Shown here: piece by piece, positions 28,414 through 38,157 of the stretch
Layout of the letters: every line of letters starts with the position of its first letter
Position numbering within the stretch: the stretch's first letter is position 1
Assembly (NCBI GenBank): GCA_026710085.1
Contig: JAPORT010000083.1
Coordinates: forward strand, 1 to 64,000
DNA: 64,000 nt
Source: Flavobacteriaceae bacterium
Lineage (GTDB): Bacteria > Bacteroidota > Bacteroidia > Flavobacteriales > Flavobacteriaceae
Reading direction: 5' to 3'
Position numbers and translations under genes: made by a program
Notes under the pieces: model-generated
What the model saw: only the letters and a program-made list of their open reading frames with translations
Told to the model about the DNA's origin: nothing
The model's database searches: none

Positions 28414-29098
28414 ATTCAATAGATTTCATTGTTTGGTTGAGGGCTCCACAGAAGTTAGCGTTTTTAATGCCATTCTCAGGCCTTATCTGTATGAAAAAAC
28501 AGGAGTTTACTCTGAATTTTCAACTCTAAAGAGTACTAGAGGAGGGAATGCAAAATTTAATAAGATATATCTTGAAATAAGGAATCATCTCAGGGATAAA
28601 AATAAAGTAGTGTCAACTTTCTTCGACTATTATGGCATTAACTCGTCACATAATTTCAGAAACTAGGATAAAGCTAAAATCAACCAATCTAATCCGAATG
28701 TAGGAGTTGAGTTATTGGAGATTGGAATGATTGAACTTCTCAAAGAAAAACAGAGAGACACAAGAAATTTTATTCCCTACATACAATTACATGAGTTTGA
28801 GGCATTATTATTTTTTTCCAACGTAGGCTTTGAGTTTATGTACCATAATAGACTGACGATTGAGGATTTAAATAAAATTAGGAACAGATATCAAAATCCT
28901 GAGGAGATAAATGATAACCCCAATACGGCTCCATCAAAGCAACTGATTTCAGTTATTGAATCGAGAGAAAAACGAGGTTATGATAAATATATTCATGGAG
29001 TAGAAATAGCGAAAAGAATAGGCATTGAAACGATGATGAATCAATGCCCTCGTTTTGGCCATTGGGTGAATCAAATAATCCAAAAAATTAATGAATAG
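28409..29098 (+). pseudogene. DUF4276 (Toprim-like) protein, inactivated
   Basis: Partner of the preceding ATPase. The frame reads RFHCLVEGSTEVSVFNAIL, then VVSTFFDYYGINSSHNFRN, a TAG at 28664-28666, then in the same frame DKAKINQSNPNVGVE, YIQLHEFEALLFF and CPRFGHWVNQI to the stop at 29098. The TAG stands where homologs have a Trp (the pattern N-W-D-K-A), so it is probably a TGG to TAG change. No ATG, GTG or TTG stands at the expected N-terminus: the frame at 28409 reads ATT AAA TTC, consistent with a lost ATG. LVEGSTE and FFDYYG are the acidic metal-site motifs of the family. Confidence 0.75.
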
Positions 29099-29179
29099 AT
29101 CTTATGGGTTTTTTAATTTCAACAAGTATCTCCAATTAGATATAGTAGTGATGAAAGGGAGAAACAATTCATGGTTTCT

Positions 29180-31417
29180 TCAATTGAGACTCCAGCGTAA
29201 CCCAAAAAACAGTCTTATTCCTTGGTTCGACGTATAGACATAAGAAGGGTCAAAAGTCAGAGCATAGGGATTATTATCAGTAGGCAGGGCATTGCCTGCA
29301 GCATCAAATGTAACCTCTGTGTCAAAAGGATCAAATGGTCGAGAGATGCTATTTGCTGGAGGAGTATAGTTCAGGATGTTTTTTATTCCCCCATAAGATT
29401 CTATTGTGTTATTCCAAATTTTAGTAATCTGTAAGTTAACAATGTTGAAAGTATTTGAAAAAGAAGGCCTAGGATCAAGCTCCCCAAGCTTAGGCAACTT
29501 TAAAGGGCCAACGGTGACTCCAGTTAAATCCATAATGATATTTTGTGACAACCATTTTTTTTCTAACCGCCACACTCCTTGGAAGCGCTCTGTAAGATAG
29601 GGGCGTGTTTTGACTTCGTCTTCTTTGATGTATGAATCAAGGTAAGTGGCTCCTAAATTAATTCGATACCCACTTTGGGATAGTAAATTCACATTCAACG
29701 AAGCTCCTTGTGTTATTGAAATACCATTAAGGTTATCATAAATAATCTTGTTGGGATCTGTATCATAGTCTGGAATGATTTTGTTTGAAAATTGAGTGCC
29801 AAAAACACTAAAATCAAAATCAAGAATAACGCCTTTTTTGAAATATATGTTTTTGACATAATTTAGGTTAACATTCCATGATCTTTCGGGATCTAGATCA
29901 TTTAAAAAAACGACATCTCGAGCTCCGGTTAACGCTGCATGATCCTCTGTAAATACTTGAACCACTCGATATCCAGATCCTGCGGTCAAACGTAGCGTAG
30001 AAGTTCTGTTTTTATTGCTCAATTTGTAATTCAGCCTTGGGGTTAGAATGTTTCCATATAACGAATTATAATCGTATCGAAGGCCTAGTAACAATTCACT
30101 AGTATCTTTTAATTCAATCAAGTTTTGAACAAATATTCCTGGCAAGTGCGTTTTTTCTGATTGATTGAGACGGGTTACTTCATCAAATGTGGCCGTGGTA
30201 TCATCATCATAGAAAGTATATCGATAGGTTAATCCAAACAAAAGCTCATGTTTTTCAAAAGAATTGTTCCAGATTAACTGACCAAAACTGATGCTTTGAT
30301 TGGCATTGAACACCGTATCCCCATAAACAGAATCATGATCATGGTCATTAAAACTAAATTGTAGAAAAAGATTTTTGTTGAATTGGTATCTGCCAAAAAG
30401 TTCGAATCTTCTTGTATAAATACTTTCACCGTAGACTTGATCTCCTCCTCGATACTTTGGAGTCCAATTTAATTCTCCACCCCAGCGATCTTCATAAACA
30501 AAGCGCGAAGAAAGGGACAATTGATTTCCAAAGTTTAACTTTTGAAAAATGGATATACGGTCTTGAAGGGTCAAATCAGTAATTCCATCATCATTCTTAT
30601 CTATTGGATTGGAATAATTGAAATAATTAATGCCTAGTAATCCTGTGGAATTTTTTGATAAGGAGTAACTATAGCCCACATCGGTATTGAGTTCCCCCCA
30701 ACCCGAGACAAAAGAGTCCATGGTGAGTTTAGATGTTTTCTCAGGAGATTTTGTGATTAAATTAATCACCCCACCGATAGCTTCAGAACCATAAAGTGTC
30801 GAAGCAGGCCCCTTGATGATCTCAATTTGATCAATTAAGGATTGTGGAATTCCGGATAATCCATAGACTGTGGATAATCCACTGACAATAGGTAGCCCAT
30901 CGATGAGAACCATCGTATAACTTCCCTCTTGACCATTGATATGAATATCGCCGGTATTGCACACATTACAGTTCAGTTGAGGTCGTATTCCATTGACATA
31001 TTCTAGCGCTTCAAAAACAGATGATGTAGGATTGGCTTTAAAAAATGCATGGCTATAAACTTCTACTGGGACAGGACTTTCGAGTTTAGACACAGGTTTT
31101 AATGTGCCAGAAATAACCACTTCTTGAAAAGAATCATCAACTTGGAGTTCGATAATTCCCAAATTAACCGATGAATCTACGGTTGCCACATGAGGTTTAT
31201 GACCTAATGAAGAAATGATAATTTCAGATGGATCATCGGATGAAATATTGATGTTAAATTGTCCTTCAGAATTAGTGATGGTTCCAACATTCGTGCCTCT
31301 TACAACTATTGATGCTCCTTCAAGTGGGATTTCTTCTGAATAAACGGTACCGGTAATGGTATGTACTTGTGCCATGGTGGTTTGATAAAGCAGCACAATA
31401 AATAAAATGAGCCTCAT
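29180..31417 (-). CDS. TonB-dependent outer-membrane receptor (FepA/CirA type) with Cys pair in the plug
   Basis: 745 residues from ATG 31417. A signal peptide (LILFIVLLYQTTMAQ) and a carboxypeptidase-regulatory-like domain (TGTVYSEEIPLEGASIVVRG) precede a plug domain with LIDGLPIVSG, EIIKGPASTLYGSEAIGGVI and a Cys pair in LNCNVCNTGDIHING. The barrel follows to the C-terminal YVYTSNQGIRLFFGLRWSLN. It lacks a SusD partner, so it belongs to the siderophore, cofactor or metal-uptake type of receptor; the ligand is unknown. A run of nine C residues lies 11 bases upstream of the start on the coding strand. Confidence 0.92.
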   Translation of the reverse strand: MRLILFIVLLYQTTMAQVHTITGTVYSEEIPLEGASIVVRGTNVGTITNSEGQFNINISSDDPSEIIISSLGHKPHVATVDSSVNLGIIELQVDDSFQEVVISGTLKPVSKLESPVPVEVYSHAFFKANPTSSVFEALEYVNGIRPQLNCNVCNTGDIHINGQEGSYTMVLIDGLPIVSGLSTVYGLSGIPQSLIDQIEIIKGPASTLYGSEAIGGVINLITKSPEKTSKLTMDSFVSGWGELNTDVGYSYSLSKNSTGLLGINYFNYSNPIDKNDDGITDLTLQDRISIFQKLNFGNQLSLSSRFVYEDRWGGELNWTPKYRGGDQVYGESIYTRRFELFGRYQFNKNLFLQFSFNDHDHDSVYGDTVFNANQSISFGQLIWNNSFEKHELLFGLTYRYTFYDDDTTATFDEVTRLNQSEKTHLPGIFVQNLIELKDTSELLLGLRYDYNSLYGNILTPRLNYKLSNKNRTSTLRLTAGSGYRVVQVFTEDHAALTGARDVVFLNDLDPERSWNVNLNYVKNIYFKKGVILDFDFSVFGTQFSNKIIPDYDTDPNKIIYDNLNGISITQGASLNVNLLSQSGYRINLGATYLDSYIKEDEVKTRPYLTERFQGVWRLEKKWLSQNIIMDLTGVTVGPLKLPKLGELDPRPSFSNTFNIVNLQITKIWNNTIESYGGIKNILNYTPPANSISRPFDPFDTEVTFDAAGNALPTDNNPYALTFDPSYVYTSNQGIRLFFGLRWSLN

Positions 31418-31428
31418 TGAAAAATTTA

Positions 31429-31437
31429 GGGGGGGGG
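31429..31437. repeat. G9 homopolymer (C9 on the coding strand) in the leader of the TonB receptor
   Basis: Nine consecutive G on the + strand, 11 bases before the receptor ATG on the opposite strand. Runs of this length are rare in a low-GC genome and are prone to slippage. Confidence 0.85.
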
Positions 31438-31553
31438 ATAAAATTATTCAATTAGTTTATAATAACTCTAAATAGCAACGATGAGATTATAAAACATGGC
31501 GTTATGATGGATAAATATCCATCACACAACACTATACATAGAGAAAAGACATA

Positions 31554-32921
31554 TCAGTAAGCATGAAGTCTATGATTCCGAACAAAATACAAAAGGTACT
31601 CTTTTAACTGAGTCCCTAAGTAATAGGGCAAATTCATCAGTAAAAAAGGTTTTCCATTCACTGTTTTTGTCTCTTGAATTGAAAACTCACCACCATAAAT
31701 ACGAACCGCATAGGGATGATTAGATTGGAGAATAAATTGATGTAGAGATCTCAGTTTTCCCGCACTACCAGATTTGATTTCAATAGGGATTACTTTTCCA
31801 TCGATGACTTGAACCAAATCAACTTCTGCGGATTGATATTTCACATCTCTGACCCAAAATTTAGGGAGGTCGTTTGTTCGGTTTTGGATTGAAATTAATT
31901 CTTGAAAAATAATATGAGGAATAAGGGATCCTTTATAACTTCCACTAAAATCATCTAAGCCAAGCAAGTCGGAATGAATTCCTAGAATAAAGTTTAACAG
32001 TCCCGTATCTAGAAACTGCAGTTTAGGAGACTTCTTAAAGTTAGGCACCAATGGGGTTTGATGATTTGTCGTTGGATAAAGGAGTTGAATGATTTGAGCT
32101 TGATCTAATCTTCTAAAGACTTCACCGACTTCTCTTGATTTATAGTTTGATTCGCCAAAGTTTTGGAATTTGATTCGGCGATCAATAAAAAAAGCAGCTT
32201 TTGATAGGAGATGTTTTGTAATGTTTTTACCCACCCCATTTGGGGCATATTTGACGGCATCTCCAGCAAATGTTTTCCAGAGGCTATCATAAATTTTAAT
32301 CAATTCCGGCAACTTTTTCCCTGCAATATCAAGCTTGATAATCTCAGGCATTCCACCAATAAGACAATAGTGATGAAAAAGATCTTTCAACACATGATGA
32401 GCAAATGGTTTTACTGGAATTGTTCTTAATTGATGCAATGTGTTATCATATCCTTTTGCAGTCAGGTATTCCACAAAATTGAAAGGAGATAAGTATAAAA
32501 ATTCAACTCTTCCAACAGGAAAACTTGCCACCTCTTTTGAGGCGAATTCTAATAGAGAACCAGCGGCGATGACATGAAGTTTTGGTAACTCCTCATAAAA
32601 ATACCTGAGCAGTTGTATGGCTTTTGGATATTCTTGAATCTCATCAATAAATAGCAGCGTTTCTGAAATATCTTTTGAATCTAACTCATTTTTGAGGAAA
32701 ATTGCATTGACAATCGTATGAACGTCATCTGAGTTGAAGAAAAAAACACAGTCACTTGACTTTTCAAGATTTAAAAATATTTTTTGTTTGTACGTTTTTG
32801 CAAATTCTTTAACAACGGTTGTTTTACCAACCTGTCTTGCTCCCCTAATGATGAGGGGCTTTCTGGGTTGATCCATTTTCCATTGCTTTAGATGATGGAT
32901 GATGCTTCTTTGAAAGATCAA
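31554..32921 (-). CDS. DUF4143 AAA ATPase (AAA_14)
   Basis: 455 residues from a TTG at 32921 (MIFQRSIIHHLKQW); no ATG lies near. Walker A is GARQVGKTTVVKEFAK and Walker B is LLFIDEIQEYPKA, followed by AAGSLLEFA. The second half is the DUF4143 domain, ending in a nuclease-like EVDLVQVIDGKVIPIEIKSGS block with the D-x(n)-E-x-K pattern seen in PD-(D/E)XK folds. These ATPases are common and often present in many copies in Bacteroidota; their function is unknown. Two direct repeats lie upstream. Confidence 0.88.
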   Translation of the reverse strand: MIFQRSIIHHLKQWKMDQPRKPLIIRGARQVGKTTVVKEFAKTYKQKIFLNLEKSSDCVFFFNSDDVHTIVNAIFLKNELDSKDISETLLFIDEIQEYPKAIQLLRYFYEELPKLHVIAAGSLLEFASKEVASFPVGRVEFLYLSPFNFVEYLTAKGYDNTLHQLRTIPVKPFAHHVLKDLFHHYCLIGGMPEIIKLDIAGKKLPELIKIYDSLWKTFAGDAVKYAPNGVGKNITKHLLSKAAFFIDRRIKFQNFGESNYKSREVGEVFRRLDQAQIIQLLYPTTNHQTPLVPNFKKSPKLQFLDTGLLNFILGIHSDLLGLDDFSGSYKGSLIPHIIFQELISIQNRTNDLPKFWVRDVKYQSAEVDLVQVIDGKVIPIEIKSGSAGKLRSLHQFILQSNHPYAVRIYGGEFSIQETKTVNGKPFLLMNLPYYLGTQLKEYLLYFVRNHRLHAY

Positions 32922-32963
32922 AACGAAAAAAAATAGAGAATTTAGAAATATAAAACTACAAAA

Positions 32964-33016
32964 ATGTCATAAATAAGGCCATATGTGCGCGTATATATGT
33001 CATAAATAAGGCCATA
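32964..33016 (-). repeat. Two 20-bp direct repeats upstream of the DUF4143 ATPase
   Basis: ATGTCATAAATAAGGCCATA occurs at 32964-32983 and again, identical, at 32997-33016. The period is 33 bp, about three helical turns, so both copies face the same side of the DNA. They lie 43-95 bases upstream of the ATPase start and could be binding sites for a regulator or for the ATPase itself. Confidence 0.75.
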
Positions 33017-33157
33017 AACGCTTAAAATAAATGCAATGGATTCTCATTCGATCGAAGAATAGACTAAAAATCAAATCAGAGTCTATTTTTTTGTCACCTT
33101 TATCAGAAATAGCACAACTCCATAGATAAACGCTGAATGAAAGGGATCAAGGAAGTT

Positions 33158-34162
33158 TCAATGAAGGTGTGGTATGCTAATAGGTTCATGATAAGTGTCA
33201 CGAATTTCATTGAGAATGGTCAAAAGTTCATCGTACGTTTTTGCTGTCAATAATCGAAGTCGAAACGGTTTGATGCCATAGATTCCTTTGAGATAATTTC
33301 TATAATGTCTTCGCATTTCTAAAATGCCAAGAGTAGATCCTTTCCATGCAATGGCCATTTCTATGTGTTTTTTAATCGTCTTTAGTCGCTCTTCAATACA
33401 TGGAGAATCTAGGATTTGTCCTGATGATAAATAATGTTTTACTTGATTAAAAAACCAAGGATGGCCGATGCATGCTCGGCCAATCATCGCTCCATCCAAT
33501 CCATAATTATCACGCATCACTTTTGCTTTTTCAGGAGAATCAACATCACCATTACCAAAAATGGGGATATGCATTCGTGGATTTTCTTTTACTTGAGCAA
33601 TAGGATTCCAATTGGCTTGTCCTTTATACATCTGGGCTCTTGTTCGTCCGTGGATAGCAATGGCTTGTATGCCAACATCTTGTAAACGTTCAGCAACATC
33701 AACAATTTGAATAGAATCATGATCCCATCCCAATCGGGTTTTAACGGTGATGGGTAGATGCGTCCTTTGAACCATTTCTTTGGTTAGAGACACCATTTTC
33801 GGGATGTCTTTCAGAATCGCAGCACCAGCTCCTTTGCAGACCACTTTTTTCACGGGACATCCATAATTGATATCGATAAAGTCAGGATTAGTTTTTTCAA
33901 CGATATCAATGGACTGGACCATCGAATCCAAATTGGCTCCAAAAATTTGAATCGCCACAGGACGCTCCCTTTGATAAATATCGAGTTTTTGAACGCTTTT
34001 AGCCGCATGACGGATTAGCCCTTCACTGGAAATAAATTCAGTATACACCACATCAGCACCATTCTCTTTGCAGAGTGATCGAAATGGAGGGTCACTGACA
34101 TCCTCCATGGGGGCAAGTAATAAGGGAAACTCACCCAATTCGATATCTCTGATTTTGACCAT
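33158..34162 (-). CDS. dusB: tRNA-dihydrouridine synthase B
   Basis: 334 residues from ATG 34162 (MVKIRDIELGEFPLLLAPM); the longer reading to 34177 starts at a poorer site. It reduces uridine to dihydrouridine in the tRNA D-loop with FMN and NADPH. The TIM-barrel signatures are APMEDVSDPPFRSLC, INYGCPVKKVVCKGAGAAI with the active-site Cys, TVKTRLGWD, AIHGRTRAQMYKG and IFGNGDVDSPEKA. Length and order are typical of DusB. It is divergent from lepA. Confidence 0.94.
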   Translation of the reverse strand: MVKIRDIELGEFPLLLAPMEDVSDPPFRSLCKENGADVVYTEFISSEGLIRHAAKSVQKLDIYQRERPVAIQIFGANLDSMVQSIDIVEKTNPDFIDINYGCPVKKVVCKGAGAAILKDIPKMVSLTKEMVQRTHLPITVKTRLGWDHDSIQIVDVAERLQDVGIQAIAIHGRTRAQMYKGQANWNPIAQVKENPRMHIPIFGNGDVDSPEKAKVMRDNYGLDGAMIGRACIGHPWFFNQVKHYLSSGQILDSPCIEERLKTIKKHIEMAIAWKGSTLGILEMRRHYRNYLKGIYGIKPFRLRLLTAKTYDELLTILNEIRDTYHEPISIPHLH

Positions 34163-34243
34163 AATATTAGAACACAAAAATAATTGAAGATTCGAGTGTC
34201 GGATTTATTGAATAAAATTCCCTTTGAATTAGGCGTTAATGAA

Positions 34244-34272
34244 TTGATGCCTATGGTGATAAAGTATCTTTG
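34244..34272 (+). promoter_or_regulatory. Bacteroidota-type promoter of lepA
   Basis: TTG at 34244-34246 and TATCTTTG at 34265-34272, 18 bases apart, match the -33/-7 (TTTG / TAnnTTTG) pattern. Transcription would start near 34279, just before the GTG start codon at 34294, giving a short leader. Confidence 0.55.
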
Positions 34273-34293
34273 CCATTCATTCTGTGTCATATA

Positions 34294-36090
34294 GTGAATC
34301 ATATTCGAAATTTTTGCATCGTAGCACATATTGATCACGGCAAGAGCACGCTTGCTGATTGTTTGTTGGATTATACGAATACGATTCATAGTCGTCAAAA
34401 ACGAGAACAACTGCTAGATAATATGGATTTGGAAAGAGAGAGAGGGATTACCATCAAATCACACGCCATCCAAATGGAACACCAACATGAAAATCAAAAA
34501 TTCATTTTTAATTTGATTGATACCCCCGGACATGTTGACTTTTCTTATGAAGTCTCGAGATCCATTGCAGCATGTGAAGGAGCTCTTTTAGTCGTTGATG
34601 CTTCTCAAAGTATTCAAGCCCAAACGATATCAAATCTTTACTTGGCTGTTGATAATGAGTTAGAAATCATTCCGATCATCAATAAAGTGGATTTACCATC
34701 GGCCAATGTGGAAAATGTAACCGACCACATTGTTGGACTGCTAGGATGTTCTGAAGATGAAATCATAACGGCCTCAGCAAAAACTGGGTTCGGCGTTGAA
34801 AAAATCATTCAAGCCATCATCGAACGAATCCCCCCACCAAAAGGAAATCTTGATGAACCACTCCAAGCCTTGATTTTTGATTCCATATTCAATTCTTATA
34901 GAGGGGTTGAAACTTATTTTAGAATTTTTAATGGAAAAATTTGTAAAGGCGATAAGGTCCAATTTCTTTCCACAGGAAAAAGTTACCAAGCCGATGAAAT
35001 AGGCATTTTAAAATTAGATAAATACCCTACCGATGTTCTTTCAGCAGGTGATGTAGGGTACTTAATTACTGGAATTAAGCAAGCAAAAGAAGTCAAAGTG
35101 GGCGATACCATCACCCATTTAGATCATCCTACTTCCTGTGCTGTAGAAGGATTTGAAGATGTCAAACCGATGGTTTTTGCAGGAATCTATCCCATCAACA
35201 CCGATGAATTTGAAGAATTAAGAAATAGCATGGAAAAATTGCAATTGAATGATGCATCGCTGCAATATATTCCAGAAAGTTCTAATGCACTCGGCTTTGG
35301 ATTTCGTTGTGGATTTCTAGGCATGCTTCATTTGGAAATCATTCAAGAACGTTTAGAGCGTGAATTTGATATGTTGGTTATCACAACGGTCCCCAATGTT
35401 TCCTATCATGCATTTACTAGAAAAAATCCAAATCAACAGGTTTTGGTCAACAATCCTTCAGATTTGCCCGATCCTTCGGTAATCGATCGTATTGAGGAAC
35501 CTTTCATTGAAGCCAGTGTCATCACCAAATCTGATTTTGTAGGTAGCATCATGAAATTGTGTATCGATAAGCGTGGAACCATTAAAGGGCAGTCTTATTT
35601 AACTCCAGAAAGAGTGGAACTTATTTTTGAAATGCCATTGGCTGAAATCGTATTTGATTTCTATGATAAACTCAAAACCTATTCCAAAGGATATGCTTCT
35701 TTTGATTATCATCCAATAGGCATGAGACCTAGCAAGTTAGCAAAGGTAGATGTTCTACTCAACGGTAATCAAGTGGATGCCTTATCGGCCTTAATCCATG
35801 CAAAAAGTGCATATTCCATCGGAAAAAAAATGTGTTTAAGATTACAAAAGTTAATTCCTCGCCAACAATTTGATATTCCGATACAAGCTGCTATCGGTAG
35901 TAAAATCATTGCACGTGAAACCATTAAAGCGGTTCGAAAAGATGTGACTGCAAAATGTTATGGTGGAGATATTACTCGAAAAAGAAAACTTTTAGAAAAT
36001 CAAAAAGCAGGAAAGAAAAAAATGCGTCAAATTGGTAATGTTGAAATTCCCCAAAAAGCGTTTATGTCCATTTTGAAACTCAACGATTAA
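34294..36090 (+). CDS. lepA: Elongation factor 4 (LepA)
   Basis: Ribosome-associated GTPase that acts on stalled or initiating ribosomes. It starts at GTG 34294 ([20 protein letters not shown]), which gives 598 residues, exactly the family length; the upstream TTG at 34270 lies inside the promoter. G1 is [10 protein letters not shown]2 ERGITIK, G3 DTPGHVDF, G4 NKVD and G5 SAKTG. The EF4-specific C-terminal domain is present ([27 protein letters not shown], seen as [18 protein letters not shown], and [17 protein letters not shown]). Confidence 0.97.
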   Translation: MNHIRNFCIVAHIDHGKSTLADCLLDYTNTIHSRQKREQLLDNMDLERERGITIKSHAIQMEHQHENQKFIFNLIDTPGHVDFSYEVSRSIAACEGALLVVDASQSIQAQTISNLYLAVDNELEIIPIINKVDLPSANVENVTDHIVGLLGCSEDEIITASAKTGFGVEKIIQAIIERIPPPKGNLDEPLQALIFDSIFNSYRGVETYFRIFNGKICKGDKVQFLSTGKSYQADEIGILKLDKYPTDVLSAGDVGYLITGIKQAKEVKVGDTITHLDHPTSCAVEGFEDVKPMVFAGIYPINTDEFEELRNSMEKLQLNDASLQYIPESSNALGFGFRCGFLGMLHLEIIQERLEREFDMLVITTVPNVSYHAFTRKNPNQQVLVNNPSDLPDPSVIDRIEEPFIEASVITKSDFVGSIMKLCIDKRGTIKGQSYLTPERVELIFEMPLAEIVFDFYDKLKTYSKGYASFDYHPIGMRPSKLAKVDVLLNGNQVDALSALIHAKSAYSIGKKMCLRLQKLIPRQQFDIPIQAAIGSKIIARETIKAVRKDVTAKCYGGDITRKRKLLENQKAGKKKMRQIGNVEIPQKAFMSILKLND

Positions 36091-36480
36091 TCAATAAAGA
36101 GATGATGGGAAGAAGTTTGATTCGATATTGGGTTTTCATTAGTTGAGACTTGTTTTATTGAAGAAAAAGGAACCACAATCCAAAAAGAGATAACCGTTCC
36201 TTTCTACTTCCCATGGATTGTATTGTTATTATACCAATTTGTATTATGTGTTTATTGATTATCATCTTATGGCCATTAAGCTAAAGCAGATGAATTATGA
36301 GATACAAATATTTTGTCCTGACTCTAAAAAGTAATTTAAAATGCAAATTAGTATTAGTTTCAAACTAGTTTGTTCCACAAATGAAAAGGTTAAGGGCTTG
36401 GAATCCATGTCAGGAACATCTTTGGTTTAGCGAGACCCAATCAGAAAATAACGATTATTTTAGCCTGTAAAGTAAAATTC
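36091..36480. other. Intergenic region with a weak inverted repeat
   Basis: 390 bases between lepA and the GH43-like gene. AAAGGAAC at 36166-36173 pairs with GTTCCTTT at 36196-36203 across a 22-base loop; it could be a weak terminator for lepA, but no clean T-tract follows. Nothing else coding was seen. Confidence 0.35.
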
Positions 36481-37563
36481 ATGATAGCACCCAAATTCTA
36501 TTCGAAACAAATAAAAAGAATTGGAATCGTCGTTTTTTCTTTCATGTGTGTATTGCATCACGGATATAGCCAAGAAAATACAGATGATTTGGATTTATCC
36601 AAAATGATCCAACCTATTGATGAAAACAATATTTTAAGAGATGAGAATTACTATAATTGGGGATCATCCATCGTTAAAGGAAAAGATGGGAAATATCATT
36701 TGTTTTATGCACAAATGCCAAAAGAACATGGATTTCGTTCTTGGCTAACCGATGGTGTTATATCACGCGCCACTTCAGACAATCCTTCAGGTCCTTATGT
36801 TCATCAAGAGGTGGTATTAAAAGGTCGTGGACCTGGCCATTGGGACGCTCATACCGCGCACAATCCTAGAATAAAGTATTTCGAGGGTCAGTATTATCTC
36901 TATTACATGTCAACCAATATCGATGATAGAGAGTTGACCAAGGATCAATGGTATCAAGCTCGGTTTGAAGATATTGAAAATGAGTTTCGAGCTTTGGTGC
37001 GGGAAAATCAACGCATTGGTGTGGTGGTGGCCGATGATATCCATGGTCCATGGAAAAGATTTGACGCTCCAATTGTGGAGCCTGCAGGGCCTATTGTAAA
37101 AATAACGTGTAATCCAGCTATTGCACAACGACCCGATGGTGGATACGTCATGTTGGTCAGAGGAGACAAACCCAATCAGGAAAGATTGGTGCGCAGTCAA
37201 GCGGTGGCTATGGCCCCTTCACCAATTGGACCTTGGGAACTTCTTCCGACAGCAGCTGTTGGGAATTTGGATTCAGAAGATCCTGCCATTTGGTATGATG
37301 AGAATAGAAAACGGTATTACGGTATTTACCATGCTTTTGGTTATATGGGATTGATCACTTCTGAAGATGGAAAACATTGGCAAAGAGCAAAGAATTATAA
37401 AGTATTAGGAAAAACCATCACCTATAAAAATGGAAAGCAATTGGATGTAGCTAGACTAGAACGTCCTTTTGTATATGTTGAAGATGGGTTGGCCAAAGTC
37501 ATGACAGTAGCGGTCAGAGAAAAAGATGGTACCACATACTCTTTGTTTATTCCGTTGAAATAG
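36481..37563 (+). CDS. Secreted GH43-like five-bladed beta-propeller glycosidase
   Basis: 360 residues from ATG 36481. A signal peptide (RIGIVVFSFMCVLHHGYSQ) shows export. The blades carry the GH43/GH32-type repeats: NWGSSIVKGKDGKYHLFYA, HNPRIKYFEGQYYLYYM, GPWKRFDAPIVEPAGP and DSEDPAIWYDENRKRYYGIYH. An Asp in NWGSSI-like position, SEDPAIW and a Glu in LERPFVYVEDG could be catalytic or structural; I cannot assign them. Substrate unknown. It converges on the amino-sugar-acid-like cluster and might supply it, but nothing proves this. Confidence 0.78.
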   Translation: MIAPKFYSKQIKRIGIVVFSFMCVLHHGYSQENTDDLDLSKMIQPIDENNILRDENYYNWGSSIVKGKDGKYHLFYAQMPKEHGFRSWLTDGVISRATSDNPSGPYVHQEVVLKGRGPGHWDAHTAHNPRIKYFEGQYYLYYMSTNIDDRELTKDQWYQARFEDIENEFRALVRENQRIGVVVADDIHGPWKRFDAPIVEPAGPIVKITCNPAIAQRPDGGYVMLVRGDKPNQERLVRSQAVAMAPSPIGPWELLPTAAVGNLDSEDPAIWYDENRKRYYGIYHAFGYMGLITSEDGKHWQRAKNYKVLGKTITYKNGKQLDVARLERPFVYVEDGLAKVMTVAVREKDGTTYSLFIPLK

Positions 37564-37732
37564 TCTAATTAAACCAAGGAAATGGTATACCGAAGTGCAA
37601 TGACATGACCGGAAGCAGTTAAATCCTATGGGAGGAAGAGTCAAAGACTAATGCAAGGAAGATGATATTGAAGATAAAGAAATAAAGAGGGCAAAACGGA
37701 GCGTGTGATTTCGGGGTAAAAAATTTGAATAA

Positions 37733-38140
37733 ATGGTGATTGTTGTGTTCCCTAGCGAGATAGAAGAGAAAAAAGATGAGAATTGGTCAATGGTTTATAG
37801 CTCCAATGAGAGAGTTTCTATTGAAAACTTTTGCCATTGTTCTGTACCAAAATTAGGTCAACATTCGAGGTATGATTATTATGAAGGTCGTGTCAATGTA
37901 TTTAGTCATAAAGAGCGAGAAGTGATAGCATCATTTGTAGAAAAAAATAATAAAATTCAAAAGGAAGATATAACACAACACTTTGAATCCTATGATTTCA
38001 TTCAAAACCCAGAAAAGTTTTTTGAAAGAGCATTGGAAAAAGGAGTATTTCACCAACAAAGAGATGGGATATACTCTGTGTCTGTTCCTTCCATGAAAAC
38101 TTGGTTGATTCATCACTATTCAGTTTCAAAAAAGCAATAG
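37733..38140 (+). CDS. Small orphan protein with winged-helix-like C-terminus
   Basis: 135 residues from ATG 37733, directly after an in-frame TAA. The second half (SHKEREVIASFVEKNNKIQ, EKFFERALEKGVFHQQRDG, YSVSVPSMKTWLIHHY) looks like a winged-helix domain of the kind found at the C-terminal end of some P-loop ATPases. The first half has Cys and His (FCHCSVPKLGQH) with no family I recognise. It may be a remnant of a larger gene, because no ATPase part is present. It is flanked by non-coding sequence and another short ORF. Confidence 0.5.
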   Translation: MVIVVFPSEIEEKKDENWSMVYSSNERVSIENFCHCSVPKLGQHSRYDYYEGRVNVFSHKEREVIASFVEKNNKIQKEDITQHFESYDFIQNPEKFFERALEKGVFHQQRDGIYSVSVPSMKTWLIHHYSVSKKQ

Positions 38141-38157
38141 AAAATAAAGGAAACGAC

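Noticed and set aside
17689..28666. In-frame stops as a sign of an alternative genetic code
   Set aside because: All three stop codons (TGA, TAA, TAG) interrupt these few genes, while the large housekeeping genes are free of internal stops, so decay or errors are the simpler explanation.
36166..36203. Terminator after lepA
   Set aside because: The stem is 8 bp with a 22-base loop and no T-run; kept only as a weak inverted repeat.
37564..37732. Group II intron or other ribozyme remnant near GGAGCGTGTGATT
   Set aside because: No domain V-like hairpin or reverse-transcriptase frame could be found.
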